From RYN-230 sp963718305 (GTDB lineage: Bacteria > Actinomycetota > Actinomycetes > Streptosporangiales > Streptosporangiaceae): a DNA stretch of 64,000 nucleotides. The stretch is taken from NCBI GenBank assembly GCA_963718305.1, contig CAVQZG010000010.1, positions 248,001 to 312,000 on the forward strand, read 5' to 3'. Shown here one piece after another: positions 28,474 to 37,228 of the stretch; the first letter of the stretch is position 1; every line of letters begins with the position of its first letter. The position numbers and the translations under genes are program-made. The notes under the pieces are model-generated. The model was not told the DNA's origin and did not search any database. It was given only the letters and a program-made list of their open reading frames with translations.

Positions 28474-29731
28474 ATGCCCACGTATCGTGACCTCCTGCAG
28501 GCACCGGAGTTCAGGCCGATCTTCCTGACCAGTGCCGTGCAGGTGGCCGCGCAGACGGTGAGCGGGCTGGCGCTGGGCACGCTGATCTATCTGGCCACAG
28601 GCTCGGCGCTACTCTCCGCCCTGGGCATGTTCGGCCCCTCCCTGGCCCAGGTGATCGGCGCGACCACGTTGCTGTCCGCGGCCGACCGGCTGCCACCCCG
28701 GGCCACCATGACCATCAGTTGCCTGGCCTTCAGCCTGGGAACGGCGGCGCTGGCCCTCCCTGGCCTGCCCCTGTGGGCCGACTTCGCCATCGTGATGACC
28801 CTGGGCCTGGTCGCCTCGCTGCGCGGCGGCGTGTCTTACGGCTTGCTCAACGAGATCCTGCCCCCGGGCAGTTACGTGCTGGGTCGCTCGGTACTGAACA
28901 TGTCTGTGGGCGCCATGCAGATCTGCGGGTTCGCGCTCGGCGGCGTGCTGGTGGCGGCCCTGTCACCGCGCGGCACCCTGCTGGCCGGCGCGGCCATGTA
29001 TCTGGCCGCGGCGGTGGTGGCCCGGTTCGGCCTGAGCCGCCGGCCCCCGCGAGCTGCCGGGCGCCCGTCGATTCGCACAACCTGGCGGAATAACGCGTGG
29101 CTGTGGTCTTCCGCGACCGCGCCGCTATGTCTATCTCGCGCTGTGGGTGCCCAATGGGCTCATCGTCGGCTGCGAGTCCCTCTTCGTGTCCTACGCGCCC
29201 CGCCACGCCGGGCTGCTCTTCGCCTTCGCCGCCCTGGGCATGCTGGCTGGGGACACCCTGGCTGGCCGGTTCGTCCCGGAGCCGTGGCGGGAGTGGCTCG
29301 GTGCCCCGCTGCGCCTGCTGCTCGCCGCCCCGTATCTCATCTTCGCCCTGCACCCGTCGCTGCCCCTCGCGGCGGCAGCCGTCGCACTCGCTTCGGTCGG
29401 ATATTCGGCCAGTCTCCTGCTCCAGCAGCGACTGATGACCCTGACGCCCGATGAGCTGAGTGGGCACGCCCTTGGGCTGCACTCCTGCGGCCTGCTCGCC
29501 ATGCAGGGCGTCGGCGCCGTTATCGCGGGCGTCATCGCTCAGCTGACGTCGCCCGGCACGGCCATGGCCCTGATGGCAGCGATCTCCATCACGGTCACCC
29601 TGGCCCTGGCACCTGGCCTCGCAGCCAGACCGCATACCGCGGCACCCGATGACCACGCTGCCTGTTACCGGTCAGGCAACAGGCAGCGTGGTCCGGAAAG
29701 CAATTCAATCCGGGGCAGGACTCACTTCTAG
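28474..29731 (+). CDS. MFS transporter (frameshift near 29100)
   Basis: The first frame (MPTYRDLLQAPEFRPIFLTS) encodes about six membrane helices, including FGPSLAQVIGATTLL and MTISCLAFSLGTAALALPGLPLWADF. The second frame, one base out, resumes as RRYVYLALWVPNGLIVGCESLFVSYAP and supplies the last helices. The break lies between 29080 and 29125. It pairs divergently with an ArsR-type regulator, a common drug-efflux arrangement. The end of the frame (after LAARPHTAAPDD) runs through a 14-bp stem-loop and stops inside the duplicated nrdJ 3' sequence. The natural C-terminus may therefore have been replaced by the integration event. Confidence 0.8.
29653..29691. terminator. 14-bp stem-loop at the end of the MFS gene
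   Basis: CCACGCTGCCTGTT and AACAGGCAGCGTGG pair perfectly around an 11-base loop. It lies inside the last codons of the MFS reading frame, 30 bp before the left copy of the nrdJ-end repeat. It probably terminates MFS transcription and suggests the original MFS gene ended nearby. Confidence 0.6.
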
Positions 29732-29751
29732 CTGCAGCCGCTGGTGGCGCC
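29721..29751. repeat. Left 31-bp direct repeat: extra copy of the nrdJ 3' end (possible att site)
   Basis: Identical to 31583-31613, which spans the last seven sense codons of nrdJ, its stop and seven downstream bases. Here it is detached from any nrdJ coding sequence. Flanks differ on both sides of both copies. This is the signature expected when an integrase uses the 3' end of a gene as attachment site. Confidence 0.8.
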
Positions 29752-29819
29752 TCCTGGAGGAGTGCACTTATTCGGAGTGTGGCTATTCCCGGCCGCCGCT
29801 GATGCTTCGCGGCGGTAGG

Positions 29820-30781
29820 CGTGACGGCTTGCGGGAACTCGAGAGCCGTCAGCCTCTGCACCGCGTCAAGACGGCCACGCTGCGCTGCGTGGCGTAGCGC
29901 GATCATGGTGAATTCCTTGTCCGCCAAGGCAGCGAGCGGGACTATGCGGGCAGGTACAGCGACGTTGGGGACGATGAACTGTTGAGGTTGTCATACATCG
30001 CCTCGCGATCAGCTCACCAAGGCCCGTAGTCGCCTCGTCGGCGCGCATCGCTGCTAGATAGGATCTCGCTGCCGCTAGAAGATGACCACGGGTGGATAGC
30101 CGAGCCGGACCAGCACGAGATTGACGACGAGCCGGCGAGTCCGGCCGTTCCCATCGATGAACGGGTGCACTCGCTCGAACTCGTTGTGGAGCCGCGCCAG
30201 TTCCTCGGGCAGCCAGTGATCATAGCTCTCTGCCCGACGCGCTCTGCGCTGGCGCAGACATCTTCAACCATTGCTGCATCTGAGCGGGCACCAGCGGCCA
30301 TGAGGGTGGAGTCATGCCCCCTGGGAACGGATGAATATCGTGTTCGCGGAAGCTACCGGGCCCCTCGCGGTCGGTGGCATCAGGATGCGGAGCCACGTCC
30401 AGACAGGCGTCATCGCTAGTTGGTGGACGCGACGGACCTCGCTCATCGTGAGCAACCGGCCGCGTGCCAGTCGCCTGGCTCCAGGGCCTGCCCGTAGACC
30501 CAGCGGGCGGCATCTGCATACCCTTTTACCTCGTTGTACTCCTTGAGGGGCTTGGCACCTACCGCCCGACCCTGGTAGAGGAGCATCTGCACCTCACGCA
30601 GCACCAGCGTGTTGCCTTCCAGCGCGGTCGAGTGGTGCGCCTCCTGATGCCAGATGTCAGCCCAGATAGACTCAGCTTCCTTCGGGTTGGGAAGTGCCCC
30701 GAACCGCTGATCGAGTTCTGAGAGCGCCCGGCCGAGGCGCTCGTAGACGCTGGCCCGGCTGGGTCGGCCTCTGCCTGTCAT
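29820..30781 (-). pseudogene. Fic-domain AMP-transferase, multiply frameshifted
   Basis: The start is at 30781 (MTGRGRPSRASVYERLGRALSELD). The N-terminal region is intact to about 30470 and includes the inhibitory-helix-like HHSTALEGNTLVLREV. The reading then shifts through other frames (LLTMSEVRRVHQLAMTPVW), reaching an intact Fic motif HPFIDGNGRTRR near 30150. A TAG follows VRLGYPPVVIF. Later fragments (LGELIAR, MYDNLN, DKEFTMIALRHAAQRGRLDAVQ) are scattered over all three frames. Many separate one-base losses show true decay, unlike the single shifts in housekeeping genes. It sits inside the segment flanked by the nrdJ-end repeats. Confidence 0.8.
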
Positions 30782-30879
30782 GACGACTCCATCAGCCTTC
30801 CCCGGAGCAAGTTGGTACACCAAAGCTACAGCTAATTGAACATACCAACTAAGCACGGGCCAGCATCGCAACGCCTGGT

Positions 30880-31130
30880 AGTAGGCGTCAGCGACTCAGA
30901 GATCGCCTCTCAAGGCTCACGTAGCGGCCTACGGTGTAGAATGCTCGCCAGGCAGGGCGCCTGTGAGCGGACGGGTGACCTGCCCGTTGCCGTCCTCGAA
31001 GGGGTGGATGACGAGAAGGTCGAGGATAAACAGGCGGACAGGAGCACCGGGGTTTCCCAGTCGACCGAGTGTCCACCGCGGCTCGTCCTGGTCGTGTAGC
31101 AGGCGGACGAGGTGCGCCAGCCTCGTCGGG
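30880..31130 (-). pseudogene. Second Fic-domain remnant
   Basis: A frame reading LAHLVRLLHDQDEPRW, then VRLFILDLLVIHPFEDGNGQVTR. HPFEDGNG matches the Fic core, but the usual Arg after GNG is Gln. After PLTGAL the frame breaks; downstream pieces (VGRYVSLE, DAYYQALR) look like the C-terminal part of the same protein in other frames. It is different in sequence from the first Fic remnant and has no start region. Confidence 0.65.
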
Positions 31131-31204
31131 TGAGGCAGCGGTCGAGCTGATGGATATGGTCGCGTTCAGCGAGCAGGCGCTCTGATTCTTGGCGGGGGAA
31201 GCGG

Positions 31205-31450
31205 CACATTCAGATCACCGACTAGGCCGAGGCCATGTGCCCACTGGAGGAAGTAGCGCACGGCCCGGCGGGTAGTAGGGTCGCCGCCTAGATCCGCCTG
31301 GGTAAGATCGCGCAGGTCCTAGCCACGGTGATCCAGCCAGGACAGCAGGTCGAGGGCGGCTACGGCGCGGGTCCGCGCGAAGTCGGCCGATCCGCGGGTG
31401 AAGGTCCGGCGGGCGGCGGTCCGGCGCGCGCGGCGGAGCACGAACCAGTG
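31205..31450 (-). pseudogene. Tyrosine-recombinase (integrase) N-terminal remnant
   Basis: One frame reads FTRGSADFARTRAVAALDLLSWLDHRG, stop, DLRDLTQADL, then TTRRAVRYFLQWAHGLGLVGDLNVPLP. This matches the SAM-like/core-binding region of actinobacterial site-specific tyrosine recombinases. It has an internal TAG, and the catalytic domain with its R-H-R-Y residues is missing; the sequence passes into Fic-like sequence instead. It lies 135 bp from the right direct repeat, as an integrase gene beside its attachment site would. Confidence 0.65.
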
Positions 31451-31461
31451 CGCGGGCGCCC

Positions 31462-31495
31462 GTCGTGCTGACCGGCCTAGGCCGGTCAGCACGAC
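31462..31495. terminator. 34-bp perfect palindrome
   Basis: Two 17-base arms with no spacer (left arm ends GACCGGCCT, right arm begins AGGCCGGTC). It lies 95 bp beyond the nrdJ stop and could terminate nrdJ transcription or belong to the integrated element. Confidence 0.6.
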
Positions 31496-31582
31496 TTACA
31501 TGGCCGATCCGGATCCAGTGCCAGGATCAGCATCATGATCTGCGCAAGCAATACGATCGCTTGTGCATCTGATGCAATACCG

Positions 31583-31613
31583 CTCACTTCTAGCTGCAGC
31601 CGCTGGTGGCGCC
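31583..31613. repeat. Right 31-bp direct repeat at the nrdJ 3' end (possible att site)
   Basis: The native copy, covering the end of nrdJ (codons for GATSGCS, the stop, and seven bases beyond). The other copy is at 29721-29751. Confidence 0.8.
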
Positions 31614-34600
31614 GCAGCCTTCGCAGACGTAGCAGCTGCCGGCCGGGCGCATCTTGGTGCCGCAGGTCAGGCACAGCGGGGCGTCCGCGGTGCGGCCTTG
31701 CTGCGCCTCGATCAGCTCGGTGGAGCTGTGCGGCTGGTACGGCGCGGCGGACCCGGCTGGGTCGGGCCGGTCGTCGGACCGCGCCTGGGGCCGCTCGACC
31801 GGCGCGGACTGGGCCATCTCGCCCGGGTCCTGCTCTTCGGCTAGCGCATCCGGATCCTCACCGGCCAGCTGGGCGGTGCGCTCGCCGGCGGACAGGATGC
31901 CCATCTCCGCGCGGGTGTCGTAAGGCAGGTGATCCAGGGCCAGCCGGCGGAACACGTAGTCCAGGACCGAGCTGGCGATCCGGATGTCCGGGTCGTCGGT
32001 GATGCCGGCCGGCTCGAAGCGCATGTTGGTGAACTTCTCCACCCACTTCTCCAGCGGCACCCCGTACTGGAGGCTGATGGAGATCGCCATCGAGAACGCG
32101 TCCATCACGCCCGCCAGGGTGGACCCCTGCTTGCCGAGCTTCAGGAAGAGCTCACCCACGCCGTCATCTGGGTACTTGGACGCCGTCATGTAGCCCTCGG
32201 CGCCGGCCACGGAGAAGCTGGTCACGGACGCGGTGCGGTTCTTCGGCAGCCGCCTGCGGACCGGCCGGACCTCGTGCGGCGTGGCGGCAGGCTCCGCAGC
32301 CGCGGCGGCCGGCTTCTTCCTGGCGTCAGACAGCGGCTGGCCGACCTTGCAGTTGTCCCGGTAGACGGCCAGGGCCTTGAGCCCGAGCTTCCAGCCCTCC
32401 ATATAGATGGACTCGATGTCCTCGACCGTGGCCGACTCAGGCAGGTTCACGGTCTTGGAGATGGCCCCGGAAAGCGCGGGCTGCACCGCGGCCATCATCC
32501 GCACATGGCCCATCGGGCCAATAGAGCGCTCGCCCATAGCGCAGTCGAAGACGTCATAGTGCTCCGTGCGGAGGCCAGGTGCATCGACGACATGGCCGTG
32601 CTCGGCGATGTACTCGACGATCGCCTCCGCCTGCTCCGGCTGGTAGCCCAGGTTCTTCAGCGCGCGCGGCACCGTCTGGTTGACGATCTGCATGGACCCG
32701 CCGCCGACGAGCTTCTTGAATTTGACCAAAGCCAAATCCGGTTCTACGCCGGTCGTATCACAATCCATCATCAAGCCTATAGTACCGGTAGGGGCGAGTA
32801 GGCTCGCCTGGGCATTTCTAAAGCCATTCTTTTCACCGATCGTAAGACATTTATCCCACGCCTTATTGGCGGCGGCGAGGATTTCCTCGTCCATCCCGCC
32901 CAGCGCCCTGATCTGGTGGCTGGCCTCGGCGTGCTTGCGCATGACCCGCTTGTGCGCGGTCGCATTCCGCTTGTAGCCGTCGTAGGGCCCGACCACCGCC
33001 GCGAGCTCCGCGGACCGGCGGTAGGCGGTGCCCGTCATCAGCGAGGTGATGGCGGCCGCGACAGCCCGCCCGCCGTCGGAGTCGTACGCGTGCCCGGTCG
33101 CCATCAGCAGCGCGCCCAGGTTGGCGTACCCGATCCCGAGCTGCCGGTACGCCCGGGTGGTCTCGGTGATCTTCTCGGTCGGGAAGTCCGCGAAGCAGAT
33201 GGAAATGTCCATCGCCGTGATGATCAGCTCGGTGATCTGCCGGAACCGCTCCACCGCGAAGGTGTCGTCATCGCGGAGGAACTTCAGCAGGTTGATGCTG
33301 GCCAGGTTGCACGATGAGTTGTCCAGGTGGACGTATTCGCTGCACGGGTTGCTGGCGGTGATCCGGCCCGACTCGGGGCAGGTGTGCCAGCCGTTGATGG
33401 TGCCGTCGTACTGGATCCCGGGGTCAGCACAAGCCCAGGCCGCCTGGGCCATCGTGCGGAACAGGGCCCGGGCGTCCACCGTCTCGACCGTCTCCCCGGT
33501 CATCCGCGCCGCCAGGTCGAACTTGGTGTCCCGCTCGACCGCGCGCATGAACTCGTCGGAGACCCGGACCGAGTTGTTGGCGTTCTGGTACTGGACGCTC
33601 GCGATGTCCTTGCCGCCCAGGTCCATGTCGAATCCGGCGTCGCGGAGGACCCGGACCTTCTCTTCCTCGCGGGCCTTGGTCTCGATGAACTCCTCCACGT
33701 CGGGGTGATCGACGTCGAGGACGACCATCTTCGCAGCCCGGCGCGTCGCCCCGCCGGACTTGATGGTGCCGGCGGACGCGTCCGCGCCACGCATGAAGGA
33801 GACGGGCCCGCTGGCCGTGCCGCCGGAGGAGAGCAGCTCCTTGGAGGACCGGATCCTGGACAGGTTGACCCCGGCCCCGGAACCGCCCTTGAAGATCAGG
33901 CCCTCTTCCTTGTACCAGTCCAGGATGGAGTCCATCGTGTCGTCCACCGCCAGGATGAAGCAGTTGTGCACCCGGAGGTTGCCGGAGAGGTATTCACCAC
34001 TCTCGGTCTGGATGTCGAAGACTTCCATGGCGCCCAGCGGCTCGATCCGGGCGATCTCTAGTCGCTTGGTGTCGTGTGCCGCCTGACCCGGCAGGTCAAA
34101 ACTGCGCTCCAGCTTGTCGGCCTTGACAGGGTCAATGAATCCGATCTCATCGGCGAAGATGCGCCGGTCGCCAGCTGTCTGCACACGCACCGTCCAGCAA
34201 CCCTTGCGGGAATCCCTGGCGTCCGGTTTGAAGCCAACCCGGGCGAAGATCCCGAAGCGGAGCAGCAACTGCTGAACACCACGGATAAGACGCTCCGAGA
34301 TCATGTCAACCTCCACCACAGTGGATGCTGACCGTGCCGACACGAAACCCTCCGCCTGGAAGATGCTCCTCAGGTAGGCAGCTACCACTGGCAGCGGCGC
34401 GGAGTACAGGCGTTCGGGCACCACCATGTCGGTGCCGCGGGTGAGCAGATCCCATCGCTCGACGTACGACCGCAGGGCTTCGCCATATAGGCGGGTCCGG
34501 CGGCAATCGAGTTCTTCGCTTTGGGTCTTGACTGACCGCTCATGGCGGTGAACTTCCGGAAAGACACGGTCCAGCACGTCTGTGACCCACTCAAGCTCCG

Positions 34601-35504
34601 CGTCAGTAACCGTCATCGCCTCGATGGTCAGGGAACGGTTAGTCCCGGTGGTGTACTGACCAACGAACCCATCCGACTGGAGCCACCCAGCCAACGCCGC
34701 CTCGGCAATTTCCTGGCGGTCAATCTCGGACTCCCCGGGCGCCTCACGCCGGCACCACTCCAGCTGGTCACCTGTGACGAGCTGTCCTGCGGGAACGAAC
34801 TGGCCAGTGCCCATACCACTGGACCGCCAGACAAGATGGTCCGCGGTGACGTCGAGCATGTAGCCGGCCTTGGTGTGCAGGCGCAGCACTTCTTTCACGC
34901 CGTTGGCCTTGGTAGCAATGATCCTGGTGAGACCGTGGGCGTCGTACACCTTGGCGCCGACAGCGTCATCAGCCACCAGCTTGCCGATGGGAATGAGCCC
35001 AGCAGGGGTGCTGACCAGGGCGTCGTAGGGCTGGCACGCCGACACCTGCTGAGGAGAGCTGGTCCCGACGTTGAACCAGACCGGCGAGTTGAAGGCGAAG
35101 ATCTGGTGGATGAGCGCGTAGGTGAGCTCGTGCTCGAAGATCTCGGCGTCCTGGGGACTGGCGAAGTACCCGTTCTCACGGCCGGCCGCCACGTACTTTC
35201 CGACCACGCGGTCGACCAGCTGCTTGAGACTCCACTCCCGCTCGGGGGTGCCGACCGCGCCGCGGAAGTACTTGGTGGTGACGATGTTGGCGGCGTTGAC
35301 GGACCAGAAGTCGGGGAATTCGACACCACGCTGCTCGAAGTTGACGGTGCCGTCCCGCCAGTTGGTCATGACGACATCGCGGCGCTCCCAAGTGACCTCG
35401 TCGTACGGGTGCACGCCCTCCTGGGTGTGAATCCGCCCGATCGTGAGTCCCTTGCGCGAGCCCTTGCCCCCGCGAGGCGCAGACCCGCTCACCGTCTCCG
35501 TCAT
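31590..35504 (-). CDS. nrdJ: Adenosylcobalamin-dependent ribonucleotide reductase NrdJ, interrupted by an intein
   Basis: 1304 residues from the ATG at 35504 (GGAAGGGGGATGAC upstream). Removing the 358-residue intein (residues 157-514) leaves about 946, the usual class II size. The active-site set is present: the redox Cys in QQVSA-CFILAVDDTM (split by the intein), NPCSEYVHLDNSSCNLASINL with the radical Cys and Glu, and the phosphate-binding GLKALAVYRDNCKVG region. A zinc-ribbon-like tail (CGTKM...CYVCEGCGATSGCS) may reload the disulfide. It makes deoxyribonucleotides without oxygen dependence. It is cotranscribed with nrdR, 101 bp upstream. Its 3' end is duplicated at 29721. Confidence 0.95.
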   Translation of the reverse strand: MTETVSGSAPRGGKGSRKGLTIGRIHTQEGVHPYDEVTWERRDVVMTNWRDGTVNFEQRGVEFPDFWSVNAANIVTTKYFRGAVGTPEREWSLKQLVDRVVGKYVAAGRENGYFASPQDAEIFEHELTYALIHQIFAFNSPVWFNVGTSSPQQVSACQPYDALVSTPAGLIPIGKLVADDAVGAKVYDAHGLTRIIATKANGVKEVLRLHTKAGYMLDVTADHLVWRSSGMGTGQFVPAGQLVTGDQLEWCRREAPGESEIDRQEIAEAALAGWLQSDGFVGQYTTGTNRSLTIEAMTVTDAELEWVTDVLDRVFPEVHRHERSVKTQSEELDCRRTRLYGEALRSYVERWDLLTRGTDMVVPERLYSAPLPVVAAYLRSIFQAEGFVSARSASTVVEVDMISERLIRGVQQLLLRFGIFARVGFKPDARDSRKGCWTVRVQTAGDRRIFADEIGFIDPVKADKLERSFDLPGQAAHDTKRLEIARIEPLGAMEVFDIQTESGEYLSGNLRVHNCFILAVDDTMDSILDWYKEEGLIFKGGSGAGVNLSRIRSSKELLSSGGTASGPVSFMRGADASAGTIKSGGATRRAAKMVVLDVDHPDVEEFIETKAREEEKVRVLRDAGFDMDLGGKDIASVQYQNANNSVRVSDEFMRAVERDTKFDLAARMTGETVETVDARALFRTMAQAAWACADPGIQYDGTINGWHTCPESGRITASNPCSEYVHLDNSSCNLASINLLKFLRDDDTFAVERFRQITELIITAMDISICFADFPTEKITETTRAYRQLGIGYANLGALLMATGHAYDSDGGRAVAAAITSLMTGTAYRRSAELAAVVGPYDGYKRNATAHKRVMRKHAEASHQIRALGGMDEEILAAANKAWDKCLTIGEKNGFRNAQASLLAPTGTIGLMMDCDTTGVEPDLALVKFKKLVGGGSMQIVNQTVPRALKNLGYQPEQAEAIVEYIAEHGHVVDAPGLRTEHYDVFDCAMGERSIGPMGHVRMMAAVQPALSGAISKTVNLPESATVEDIESIYMEGWKLGLKALAVYRDNCKVGQPLSDARKKPAAAAAEPAATPHEVRPVRRRLPKNRTASVTSFSVAGAEGYMTASKYPDDGVGELFLKLGKQGSTLAGVMDAFSMAISISLQYGVPLEKWVEKFTNMRFEPAGITDDPDIRIASSVLDYVFRRLALDHLPYDTRAEMGILSAGERTAQLAGEDPDALAEEQDPGEMAQSAPVERPQARSDDRPDPAGSAAPYQPHSSTELIEAQQGRTADAPLCLTCGTKMRPAGSCYVCEGCGATSGCS
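33963..35036 (-). mobile_element. Intein with LAGLIDADG homing endonuclease inside NrdJ
   Basis: 358 residues, in frame. Splicing motifs are complete: block A begins with Cys1 (CQPYDALVSTPAGLIPIGKL), block B has TADHLVW, blocks F/G give VFDIQTESGEYLSGNLRVHN, and the +1 residue is Cys. Two LAGLIDADG-type helices, LAGWLQSDGFVG and YLRSIFQAEGFV, lie in the middle, so the homing endonuclease appears intact. It is inserted directly before the redox-active cysteine of NrdJ. Codon use and GC appear slightly less extreme than in the extein, which fits horizontal spread. Confidence 0.93.
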
Positions 35505-35605
35505 GTCATCCCCCTTCCGGGATCCCCGCGGATCCCACGCGGGCCCGGCCAGGCCCATCCGTCGATGTAATAGTGCGAACCCGAACTCCGAACTCAGCTT
35601 GCTGC

Positions 35606-36082
35606 TCAGGAAAGGGGCGCCAGCGCGCCCGCGTCCTGCCGCGCCGTGCGCAGCGCGGAAATCTCATCCTCGAAATCAGTGAGCGACTCAAAACCCCGGT
35701 AGACCGAGGCGAACCGCAGATAAGCCACTTCGTCCAGGTCGCGGAGCGGCCCGAGAATCGCCAGTCCCACCTCGTGCGAAGCGACCTCGCCCGAGCCACG
35801 GGCCCGGATCGTATCCTCGACCTGCTGGGCCAGGATCGCCAGCTCGTCTTCGGTGACCGGCCGGCCCTGGCACGCCCGCCGCACCCCGCGGACGATCTTT
35901 TCGCGGGTGAACGGCTCGGTGGCGCCGCTGCGCTTACCCACCATCAGGATGACTGTCTCCTGGGTGGTGAAACGCCGCCCGCACGCCGGGCACGACCTGC
36001 GGCGGCGGATCGCAGCCCCATCGTCGGCAGTCCTGCTGTCGATGACGCGGCTTTCCGCGTTCTTGCAGTACGGACAGAACAT
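35606..36082 (-). CDS. nrdR: Transcriptional repressor NrdR
   Basis: 158 residues from the ATG at 36082 (GGGGAGGTGAT upstream). The N-terminal zinc ribbon has MFCPYC and CPACGRRFTT, and an ATP-cone domain follows (MVGKRSGATEPFTREKIVRGVRRAC; VGLAILGPLRDLDEVAYLRFASVYR). NrdR senses ATP/dATP and represses ribonucleotide reductase genes. It is directly upstream of nrdJ, and two NrdR-box-like sites lie before its start, so autoregulation of the operon is likely. Confidence 0.96.
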   Translation of the reverse strand: MFCPYCKNAESRVIDSRTADDGAAIRRRRSCPACGRRFTTQETVILMVGKRSGATEPFTREKIVRGVRRACQGRPVTEDELAILAQQVEDTIRARGSGEVASHEVGLAILGPLRDLDEVAYLRFASVYRGFESLTDFEDEISALRTARQDAGALAPLS

Positions 36083-36129
36083 ACGATCACCTCCCCAAGG
36101 CGACCCGGAGCCTGCACAAGCTCCTGAGA

Positions 36130-36178
36130 CCACAACTTGTACGTGAACTACAGCGCTGTAACTACTATATCTTGTGGT
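36130..36178. promoter_or_regulatory. Pair of NrdR-box-like operators upstream of nrdR-nrdJ
   Basis: Sites at 36130-36147 (CCACAACTTGTACGTGAA) and 36161-36178 (ACTACTATATCTTGTGGT), 31 bp apart, i.e. about three helical turns, as in known paired NrdR boxes. The second matches the consensus ACTATATCTTGTG well; the first is weaker. A 12-bp perfect palindrome TACAGCGCTGTA sits between them (36149-36160). Confidence 0.65.
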
Positions 36179-36314
36179 GACGCTAGAGCAACACCCCATG
36201 CTGCGCAAGCGGCAACGCGCCGGTTCCGTGAGTTTCCGGTAAACCCCCTGCGGCCACGCGGGGAAGGGCAGGGAAATCCCCTCCGCGAGCGGTGCCTGCC
36301 GGCGTGTCGCGGGC

Positions 36315-37112
36315 TCAGCCCCGGGGGACCCAGAGGCTCTCGCCGGGCACCACGACCTGGCTGCCCAGCGCGTTGAATTCGACGATCTGCTGGATGACCG
36401 CCCGCGGGTCAGCCTGGGGCTCCGCGCTCAGCGCGATCGACCACAGGGACTGGCCTGGCTTGACCACGATCTGCCGCATGCTGGCCCGCACCGCAGACGG
36501 CGGCAGACCGTGATTGGCCGCCTGCGCCCCGGACGCCAGGGCGAGCAGGACCGGGGTGATCACTGCGGCGAAGAGGAGAACCGCGGATGCCCAGACCACC
36601 CGGCGCCCGCGCCGGGTCAGCCTGGTCCGCCGCGCGCGCTGGACAGGCCTACGGGACGGCACCGATGCGGGCCGGACCACGCGCGTCCGCGAAGGAGTCC
36701 CGGCCGGCCTGGTGCTGCGCGGCCGGGCCGGGATCAGCCCGTCGGGTGCCACCCTCGGCCGGGGCACGGCGACGCTTGGCCCGGCGGCATTGCGGGCGGC
36801 CACGCCTGGCCCACCGAGGTCTGGCCCAGCGAGGTCTGGCCCGCCGGCGTCCGGAACTGCGGCATCCGGAACTACCCACAGGCGCGGACGCGCCGGTGGG
36901 TGCTGCCTGGCGGCTCGCGGCCGCGCCGGCCCCGTAATTCCCGGCTGCGCCGGCACCGACACGCCGGGAACGTTTCTCTTTTCTGGCCGGTGTGCCGCCG
37001 CGCCGGGCTCACCCGACCGCAACTCGCCCCGATACGCGCCGGCCCGAGAATTCCCAGCACCGAGCGGGCGGACCAGGGCCTTGGGCTTCTTGCCCATGCT
37101 CATCACGCTCAT
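36315..37112 (-). CDS. LysM-domain membrane protein, divergent from lexA (candidate SOS division regulator)
   Basis: 265 residues. A long Pro/Arg/Ala-rich cytoplasmic N-terminus (with GPDLAGPDLGGPGVA imperfect repeats) leads to one membrane helix (VVWASAVLLFAAVITPVLLALASG). An extracellular LysM domain follows (RQIVVKPGQSLWSIALSAEPQADPRAVIQQIVEFNAL to VPGESLWVPRG). GAGGAGG precedes the ATG at 37112. Its place opposite lexA, with LexA-box-like sites in between, mirrors the YneA/DivS type of SOS-induced, LysM-bearing division inhibitor. The functional link is inference. Confidence 0.85.
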   Translation of the reverse strand: MSVMSMGKKPKALVRPLGAGNSRAGAYRGELRSGEPGAAAHRPEKRNVPGVSVPAQPGITGPARPRAARQHPPARPRLWVVPDAAVPDAGGPDLAGPDLGGPGVAARNAAGPSVAVPRPRVAPDGLIPARPRSTRPAGTPSRTRVVRPASVPSRRPVQRARRTRLTRRGRRVVWASAVLLFAAVITPVLLALASGAQAANHGLPPSAVRASMRQIVVKPGQSLWSIALSAEPQADPRAVIQQIVEFNALGSQVVVPGESLWVPRG

Positions 37113-37126
37113 GCCAGCCTCCTCTA

Positions 37127-37158
37127 TCGAATTACCGTTCTATCGTACAGCCGTTCGA
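37127..37158. promoter_or_regulatory. Two adjoining LexA-box-like operators before the LysM gene
   Basis: TCGAATTACCGTTCTA (37127-37142) and TCGTACAGCCGTTCGA (37143-37158) each resemble the actinobacterial SOS box TCGAAC-N4-GTTCGA with one to three mismatches. They abut exactly, 15 bp upstream of the LysM gene start. Confidence 0.6.
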
Positions 37159-37228
37159 TCGAACGCGCGATCGATCGAATGACTGTACGGTACAGGTGTA
37201 GCTCGGGGGTACGACATTTCTCGCCTCC

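Noticed and set aside
29653..29691. Transposon end (inverted repeat) beside the MFS gene
   Set aside because: The arms are only 11 bases apart and form a hairpin typical of a terminator; no transposase lies nearby.
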